Source: Pelagadaptatus aseana (GTDB taxonomy: Bacteria > Pseudomonadota > Gammaproteobacteria > Pseudomonadales > Cellvibrionaceae). From it: a DNA stretch of 10,506 bases. The notes below the pieces were generated by a model. That model worked only from the letters and a program-made list of their open reading frames with translations. It was not told where the DNA came from and made no database searches. How positions within the stretch are numbered: the first letter of the stretch is position 1; each line of letters starts with the position of its first letter. The position numbers and the translations under genes were made by a program. Shown piece after piece: positions 6,859 to 10,506 of this stretch. The DNA lies in NCBI GenBank assembly GCA_040365065.1, contig BAABNI010000023.1, positions 1-10,506 on the forward strand, in the 5' to 3' direction.

Positions 6859-7818
6859 TTACCGCCTAGAGCGCCTAGGTCCCTTATAATGTGATCTTCG
6901 ACGATCACGCAGAGCATCATCATTTTTCACAAGGAACTTATTCTTCCTGGCAGTACCCGTCCAGGAACTATCGATTTTTGTATTACCTGCCTTCATATTG
7001 ATGACTTCGTATTCACCACTATGAGAACCTACTGATTGCACAATCACATCACCCATCTTTGTTGTAAAAAGCTGCACCTCATGCTTCTTTAACAACTCCC
7101 TAATATTCGGCTTTGGATGATCAAATTGATTACCATAATTCGACGAGGCTACAGCCAATGAAGGTTTCACTTTTCTAATGAAGCCTGAGGTAGTAAAGCC
7201 GTTATCAGCACCATGATGTGCCATTATCAACACATCAACTTCCTCATAGACTGTCCTGCTACTACGAATCATTGATGAAATATTGGCCGACTCAACATCA
7301 CCCAGACTTAAAACGTTGAATGATCCTGTGCGAAACTGCTTGATCGTAGAATTGTTGTTTGAACTATCCGAATCTATAACCTTTGGGTGATACATAACAT
7401 CCCGATAACCATATGATTTTGCCTTCGAAAGACTATCAATATACTTGGGCGTCACGGCAATCAGCGTAGGGGTCACTATATGGCTGGGCTTATAGTTTTG
7501 AATTAACTTCAAGCTTTCCTTGCCACTATCGGTATGGGGCTCATAACCGGGATACTCAATTTTATTCGGCTTTAACTTAGTCAAAATATCTGTCAGCTGA
7601 CTAGGCGAGCAATGGTCTTGATCCCAGGACGTAATATGCAGCGTTGAAATAGTAGTTCGGTTGCATGCCTTCAGCTCCGCCGCAATGCTTGCCTTATTTT
7701 CATCGGTATAACGGGCCTCTATCAAAGTAAAACTCGTCCCATCAAAATATGAAAATGATGATCCAGATGTTTCCAGGCGGTATGCCCTGAAGCGAGTTTC
7801 TATAGACTTAACTGTCAT
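6859..7818 (-). CDS. ComEC/Rec2-like metallo-beta-lactamase-fold hydrolase
   Basis: Predicted soluble metallohydrolase of 319 residues, with no signal peptide visible. The pattern matches the ComEC-type MBL fold: SWDQDH (64-69) at the metal-binding loop, LGDVE (172-176) as the GD motif, MAHHGADNG (199-207) and SSNYGNQFDHP (225-235). ComEC-type enzymes usually have S/T-H-x-D-x-D-H in the first motif; here Ser64 replaces the first His, while D66, D68 and H69 remain. The tail (289-319) is very basic (RDRRRSHYKGPRRSRR), suggesting nucleic-acid or acidic-surface contact. The ATG at 7818 is preferred over the GTG at 7857 because GAGG lies 8 nt upstream and the extra residues resemble no domain. It overlaps the upstream membrane-protein gene by 11 nt, so the two are coupled. 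DNA is more AT-rich than the flanks. Substrate unknown; a nuclease or phosphodiesterase-like activity is only an inference. Confidence 0.8.
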   Translation of the reverse strand: MTVKSIETRFRAYRLETSGSSFSYFDGTSFTLIEARYTDENKASIAAELKACNRTTISTLHITSWDQDHCSPSQLTDILTKLKPNKIEYPGYEPHTDSGKESLKLIQNYKPSHIVTPTLIAVTPKYIDSLSKAKSYGYRDVMYHPKVIDSDSSNNNSTIKQFRTGSFNVLSLGDVESANISSMIRSSRTVYEEVDVLIMAHHGADNGFTTSGFIRKVKPSLAVASSNYGNQFDHPKPNIRELLKKHEVQLFTTKMGDVIVQSVGSHSGEYEVINMKAGNTKIDSSWTGTARKNKFLVKNDDALRDRRRSHYKGPRRSRR

Positions 7819-8320
7819 GCTCAACCTCACTTGCACCTGCAGCATGCTTCTCAACACGCGAGGCCAGATACCGAAGTTGTTTCAAATATGTGATAAGAAA
7901 AAGTAAAAACAAACCCATCAACTCCAAAACGGAGGAGTAATCAGCCAACAGGGGGTGGACTTTTATTTCGGTCCACCCCCATATGGCAGCCAGGCAGATA
8001 GCAGTCGCCACCATACTTCGATACAGGTTTGCAGTCTCTAACAGCGGTGAAATTTTGGGGTCAGACCTCTCAGCAGCAACATACTTATGATGATCATAGG
8101 GTTTGAATAAACCCACAAACTCCAAAACCGGCTGAACAATTAATGACCCTACACGAGAAACGATCATGCCCACGACATAGTAAACAACTAGAGCCACGAC
8201 AATGTCATTAGGAACAATAACTAGGCTCAACTTGGTCTCAGCAATGAAGCAAAACAAAATTCCGGGCAGCAAATTATTCAACAGGTTATAACCTGAAATT
8301 TTCTCAATAAGACTTTCCAT
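7808..8320 (-). CDS. Small integral membrane protein, about four transmembrane helices
   Basis: Not recognised as a named family. From the ATG at 8320 it has 170 residues with four hydrophobic segments: about 13-28 (LLNNLLPGILFCFIAE), 38-57 (DIVVALVVYYVVGMIVSR), 101-117 (SMVATAICLAAIWGW) and 130-146 (VLELMGLFLLFLITYL). A polar loop (72-100, KPYDHHKYVAAERSDPK) separates the two pairs, and a charged cytoplasmic-looking tail ends the protein. A TTG at 8359 would add 13 residues, but no Shine-Dalgarno supports it; the ATG at 8320 also has only a weak one, so the start is uncertain. It is the first gene of an operon with the overlapping hydrolase. In conflict systems a small multi-TM protein beside a soluble enzyme is often a membrane-acting effector or anchor; here that is inference only. 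Confidence 0.72.
   Translation of the reverse strand: MESLIEKISGYNLLNNLLPGILFCFIAETKLSLVIVPNDIVVALVVYYVVGMIVSRVGSLIVQPVLEFVGLFKPYDHHKYVAAERSDPKISPLLETANLYRSMVATAICLAAIWGWTEIKVHPLLADYSSVLELMGLFLLFLITYLKQLRYLASRVEKHAAGASEVEHDS
7951..7980. repeat. Perfect 10-bp inverted repeat inside the membrane-protein gene
   Basis: GGGGGTGGAC (7951-7960) and GTCCACCCCC (7971-7980) are exact reverse complements with a 10-nt AT-rich loop. The stem is 8/10 G-C, so the mRNA should fold strongly. No T run follows on either strand, so it is not a normal intrinsic terminator. It encodes part of GWTEIKVHPLL after the third membrane segment. Confidence 0.85.
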
Positions 8321-8554
8321 ATCAAAAACCAAACCGTGAGGCACCAACCAAGCCCACAATGTTAATTATTAATTTGATTAACTGGTTGACTGGAAAAAGT
8401 TATGGGGGTTAATTTTAAGTAATCAAGGAGGCCGCCGTATTACACAACTCTACTATATGATGCACACACCAAGAACATGGGAGCACAAATAAAAACCAAA
8501 AAGATTTAGCTCTTATATTTCAACAGGTTAAATCGACCCCGGCCCACCATAACC
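8321..8554 (-). promoter_or_regulatory. Upstream region of the membrane protein/hydrolase operon
   Basis: This AT-rich stretch should hold the promoter of the - strand operon. An inverted repeat GTTAAT (8361-8366) / ATTAAC (8377-8382) with a 10-nt spacer lies just upstream of the gene and could be an operator. On the - strand a weak -35/-10 pair, TTGATT and CATAAC 16 nt apart, can be placed around 8400-8430, but several AT-rich alternatives exist. Apart from this I see no gene; a 12-codon + strand frame at 8457-8492 lacks support. Confidence 0.3.
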
Positions 8555-8585
8555 AAAAGGCCAACCCTCACAGGTTGGCCTTTTT
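8555..8585 (-). terminator. Rho-independent terminator, probably for the DJ-1/PfpI-family gene; may act both ways
   Basis: A perfect 12-bp stem (8555-8566 AAAAGGCCAACC pairs with 8573-8584) with a 6-nt loop. On the - strand it lies 36 nt past the stop of the DJ-1/PfpI gene and ends in TTTT. On the + strand it is followed by a run of T through 8585, although no + strand gene is seen just upstream. It insulates the accessory operon from the ordinary genes to the right. Confidence 0.85.
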
Positions 8586-8620
8586 CATTACAGAAAAATT
8601 CCCACCTTCCTCCAATAAAA

Positions 8621-9295
8621 TCAAACCCCCAACAATTTAACCAACGCCACACCCACCCCATGGGCCGACTGAGGATTCTGCCCAGTTATCACGCGCCCAT
8701 CGACAATCACATTTTCCTGCCAGGGACCGGTCTTCTCATAACGGCCGGCATTGCGGGTCAGCGCTTCTTCAAGCAGAAACGGAATGTCATTGATGGTGCC
8801 GAAATCCACTTCTTCTTCGCGGGTAAAGGCCGTTACCCGTTTGCCATCGATCAATTTGGAACCATCGCTCAGAGTGATCGGTAACAAACCCGCCGGGCCG
8901 TGGCAGACAGCGGCAACTGCGCCGCCTTGTTCGTAGATGGCGGCCGAGAGTCTGGCAACGGGTTCGTGGCTGGCGAGGTCACTGAGCAAGCCGAAGCCAC
9001 CAGGGTAGAACACGGCGTCGTATTTGTCGGCGCTGATCTGGGTATAGGGAATGGTGTTACGAATGCGATTCTGAAATTCGTCATCGGCCAGTACCGCGTC
9101 ATTGACCGGATCGTGTTCAGCATCGGTGCCGTACAGAGGGGCGTTGCCTCCCTGGATCGAGGCAATGTCGTATTGGCAATTGGCTTGATTCAGCTCATGC
9201 AATACGTGGGTCAGTTCAGGCGCATAAGTACCGTTGGCACTGTCGGTATCGCCCAGCGTGGCGTGGTTGGTCACCAGAATCAGTACGTTTTTCAT
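8621..9295 (-). CDS. DJ-1/PfpI-family protein (type 1 glutamine amidotransferase domain, Hsp31/glyoxalase III-like)
   Basis: A 224-residue cytosolic protein of the DJ-1/PfpI superfamily. The nucleophile elbow is AAVCHGPAGLL (128-138) with Cys131 followed by His132, and the conserved acid is Glu27 in YAPELTH. DAVFYPGGFGLLSDL (93-107) is the usual strand-and-loop before the elbow, and ITGQNPQSAHGVG (203-215) the usual C-terminal motif. Length and layout suggest the Hsp31-like group, whose members have glutathione-independent glyoxalase (methylglyoxal) or chaperone activity; which applies here cannot be read from sequence. The ATG at 9295 has GGAGA just upstream. It faces a LysR-type regulator across about 150 nt, the usual arrangement of a LysR gene and its target, so induction by reactive aldehyde or electrophile stress is a reasonable inference. 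Confidence 0.93.
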   Translation of the reverse strand: MKNVLILVTNHATLGDTDSANGTYAPELTHVLHELNQANCQYDIASIQGGNAPLYGTDAEHDPVNDAVLADDEFQNRIRNTIPYTQISADKYDAVFYPGGFGLLSDLASHEPVARLSAAIYEQGGAVAAVCHGPAGLLPITLSDGSKLIDGKRVTAFTREEEVDFGTINDIPFLLEEALTRNAGRYEKTGPWQENVIVDGRVITGQNPQSAHGVGVALVKLLGV

Positions 9296-9442
9296 ATTCT
9301 CTCCAAGGGGTTGGATGGCTCAAGGCCATTGGTTAGCTTGGCGACCAGATTAATTGACAACCATAAAACTGATAATAGAGCTAAAATGCAAATTACTATT
9401 GCCGTACAGCAACAATAAAGCGTTCAATGATTGGAGAGGCCT
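9296..9442. promoter_or_regulatory. Divergent promoter region with a candidate LysR-type box
   Basis: This 147-nt gap separates the divergent DJ-1/PfpI and LysR genes. ATTG (9398-9401) and CAAT (9413-9416) form a dyad with an 11-nt spacer, the T-N11-A type shape that LysR regulators bind; it sits 27-45 nt before the lysR start, where autorepression would act. A perfect -35-like TTGACA is at 9354-9359 on the + strand but lacks a well-spaced -10. TATTAT on the - strand (9377-9372) is a good -10 for the DJ-1/PfpI gene but has a poor -35. Confidence 0.4.
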
Positions 9443-10324
9443 GTGTCTGCTTTTCAGGGTATCGATGAATTTATTGCCGTAGCCGAGGCCGGCGGTTTTA
9501 CTGCGGCTGCCCGCCGCTTGGGGGTATCCACCTCTCATGTGAGCCGGCAGATATCGCAACTGGAGCAACGCCTGAAAACCGCGCTGTTTGCCCGATCCAC
9601 CCGCTCGGTAAAGCTTACCGACCCCGGCCGCGACTACTACCAACGCTGCTCGGAATTACTTTCCGGATTACAGGAAGCCAATGAAGGGCTGAGCGATGTT
9701 CAGGTCAACCTGAGCGGCACACTGAAAATATCCGCCGGCGGTGTGTTTGCCGAACAGCACATAGCACCAGCGCTGGTGAAGTTTGCCGCGCAGCATCCGG
9801 ACCTCAAGATCGAGATGGATTTCAGTTCGCGTCTGGTCAATTTTGTCGAAGAGGGTTACGACTTTTCCGTACGCTATGGCCGCCTCCGTGACTCGGGGCT
9901 GGTGGCGCGCAAACTGGTGGATCGCAAAATGGTCGCGGTAGCTTCACCCGGCTACCTGCAAGACCATGGGCAACCCTCATCCCCTGAGGACCTGTCACAA
10001 CACCAATGCATTGTCGTCAACAACGACAACTGGCGCTTTCTGGACGACGGCAAAGAGTTAACCACTCGCGTCTCTGGCCGCTGGAAATCCAACAACGCCG
10101 CGGCCGCGGTGTCGGCCTGCAAAGCCGGTCTGGGTATCGCCTACATGCCACGCACCAGTTTCGCCGGGGCCATCGACGAGGGTGAATTGATCCCGGTGCT
10201 AGAGCCCTACTGGAGCAACCGGCAATCCACCTGGATCGTCTACCAGAACCGGCATTATCTTCCAGCCAAAGCGCGACTGGCGATTGATTTCCTGTTTTCT
10301 GAGTTCGCAGACTGGCAGGAATAA
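9443..10324 (+). CDS. LysR-family transcriptional regulator
   Basis: A 293-residue LysR-type regulator. The N-terminal winged helix-turn-helix (about 3-62) is clear: FIAVAEAGGFTAAARRLGVS, then SHVSRQISQLEQRLKTALFARSTRSVKLT. A linker helix and the two-lobed effector-binding domain follow (about 88-290: GTLKISAGGVFAEQHIAPAL, FSVRYGRLRDSGLVARKL, ACKAGLGIAYMP). The DSGLVARKL and GLGIAYMP patterns resemble the CrgA/DsdC-like group of LysR proteins, but the inducer cannot be named. A GTG start at 9443 is chosen because GGAGAGG (9433-9439) is the ribosome binding site; a TTG at 9431 would put that site inside the gene. It is divergent from the DJ-1/PfpI gene and probably regulates it. Confidence 0.94.
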   Translation: MSAFQGIDEFIAVAEAGGFTAAARRLGVSTSHVSRQISQLEQRLKTALFARSTRSVKLTDPGRDYYQRCSELLSGLQEANEGLSDVQVNLSGTLKISAGGVFAEQHIAPALVKFAAQHPDLKIEMDFSSRLVNFVEEGYDFSVRYGRLRDSGLVARKLVDRKMVAVASPGYLQDHGQPSSPEDLSQHQCIVVNNDNWRFLDDGKELTTRVSGRWKSNNAAAAVSACKAGLGIAYMPRTSFAGAIDEGELIPVLEPYWSNRQSTWIVYQNRHYLPAKARLAIDFLFSEFADWQE

Positions 10325-10335
10325 TAACCGGCCTA

Positions 10336-10370
10336 TTGACACTGCATGCATATACATATTAAATATCTAC
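10336..10370 (+). promoter_or_regulatory. Promoter of the MarR-family gene, possibly giving a leaderless mRNA
   Basis: A perfect -35 TTGACA (10336-10341) is followed 17 nt later by TTAAAT (10359-10364), a 4/6 match to the -10. The expected start of transcription is then about 10371, the A of the ATG, and no Shine-Dalgarno precedes the ATG. The palindrome TGCATGCA (10343-10350) between the boxes could be an operator. Confidence 0.4.
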
Positions 10371-10506
10371 ATGAACAAACACATCCCAATCGATCAGTAC
10401 GGCCTCGAACCCTGTCTGGCACTAAGCCTGCGCAAGGCCAACCGCGTATTGACCCAGTTATACGATCACGATCTGACCGGGCATGGCATCAAGATCACCC
10501 AGTTCG
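10371..10506 (+). CDS. MarR-family transcriptional regulator (5' part, runs off the window)
   Basis: Only the first 45 codons are present. ACLALSLRKAN-like text (CLALSLRKANRVLTQLYDHDL, residues 15-35) and GHGIKITQF (37-45) match the first helices of MarR winged-helix proteins, before the DNA-binding helix. MarR regulators are dimeric repressors released by small phenolic or oxidant ligands. It follows the LysR gene by 46 nt on the same strand but appears to have its own promoter. Its target probably lies further right. Confidence 0.75.
   Translation, partial: MNKHIPIDQYGLEPCLALSLRKANRVLTQLYDHDLTGHGIKITQF

Noticed and set aside
6864..6879. Direct repeat CGCCTAG-AG-CGCCTAG
   Set aside because: It encodes the Arg-rich end of the hydrolase; a 7-base repeat from repeated Arg codons is expected by chance.
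6891..6908. GTGATC/GATCAC hairpin near the hsdR-hydrolase junction as a terminator
   Set aside because: Only 6 bp, no T run on either strand next to the stem, and it lies inside the hydrolase coding sequence.
8457..8492. 12-codon + strand mini-gene in the intergenic region
   Set aside because: No properly spaced ribosome binding site, no hydrophobic or toxin-like pattern, and nothing to separate it from chance.
8525..8549. tRNA-like 3' end (GGTT, then GGCCCACCA) just before the right terminator, as a possible attachment-site copy of the left border
   Set aside because: The T-stem does not pair, the conserved C of the T-loop is missing, no 5' half exists, and only CCACCA is shared with the left edge.
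8900..9418. A 172-codon + strand frame opposite the DJ-1/PfpI gene
   Set aside because: The - strand gene has the full catalytic motif set and a ribosome binding site; the + strand frame has neither and runs into the promoter region.

Overview
The window looks like a stretch of a gammaproteobacterial chromosome, probably marine or environmental. The proteins read like gammaproteobacterial families, the flanking housekeeping-type genes are moderately GC-rich, and transcription units end in Rho-independent hairpins. The genus cannot be fixed from the sequence alone.

Positions 1-52 hold the end of an upstream transcription unit. The first bases read CACCACCA, compatible with a tRNA 3' end, and a strong intrinsic terminator follows. 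Positions 140-6854 hold a type I restriction-modification locus on the + strand, in the order hsdM - hsdS - AlbA/GHKL ATP-binding protein - hsdR. The first three genes overlap by 1 and 4 nt and are almost certainly one translationally coupled operon. hsdR follows after a 162-nt AT-rich spacer and may have its own promoter. hsdR resembles the EcoAI/EcoEI-like (type IB) R subunit, about 805 codons, but an in-frame amber codon (6045-6047) replaces the conserved Gln of helicase motif VI. Everything after the amber is intact and in frame. As written, the cell would keep a modification enzyme (M2S) and lose restriction, unless the amber is suppressed or is a sequencing error.

Convergent with hsdR, only 4 nt away, is a two-gene operon on the - strand (8320 to 6859). 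It encodes a protein with four predicted membrane segments, then a ComEC-like metallo-beta-lactamase-fold hydrolase with an unusual active-site motif. The genes overlap by 11 nt and are visibly more AT-rich than the flanks. I do not recognise this pair as a named system. It is the best candidate here for something undescribed, plausibly a defence or stress module sitting in the same accessory block as the R-M locus.

From about 8555 the window returns to ordinary, GC-richer chromosome: a two-way-looking terminator, a DJ-1/PfpI-family protein (-), a divergent LysR-type regulator (+) that probably controls it, and the start of a MarR-family regulator (+) running off the right edge. The block between the two terminators (about 50 to 8555) therefore reads as an inserted or exchangeable accessory region. 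No integrase, transposase, CRISPR array or clear attachment-site duplication is visible.
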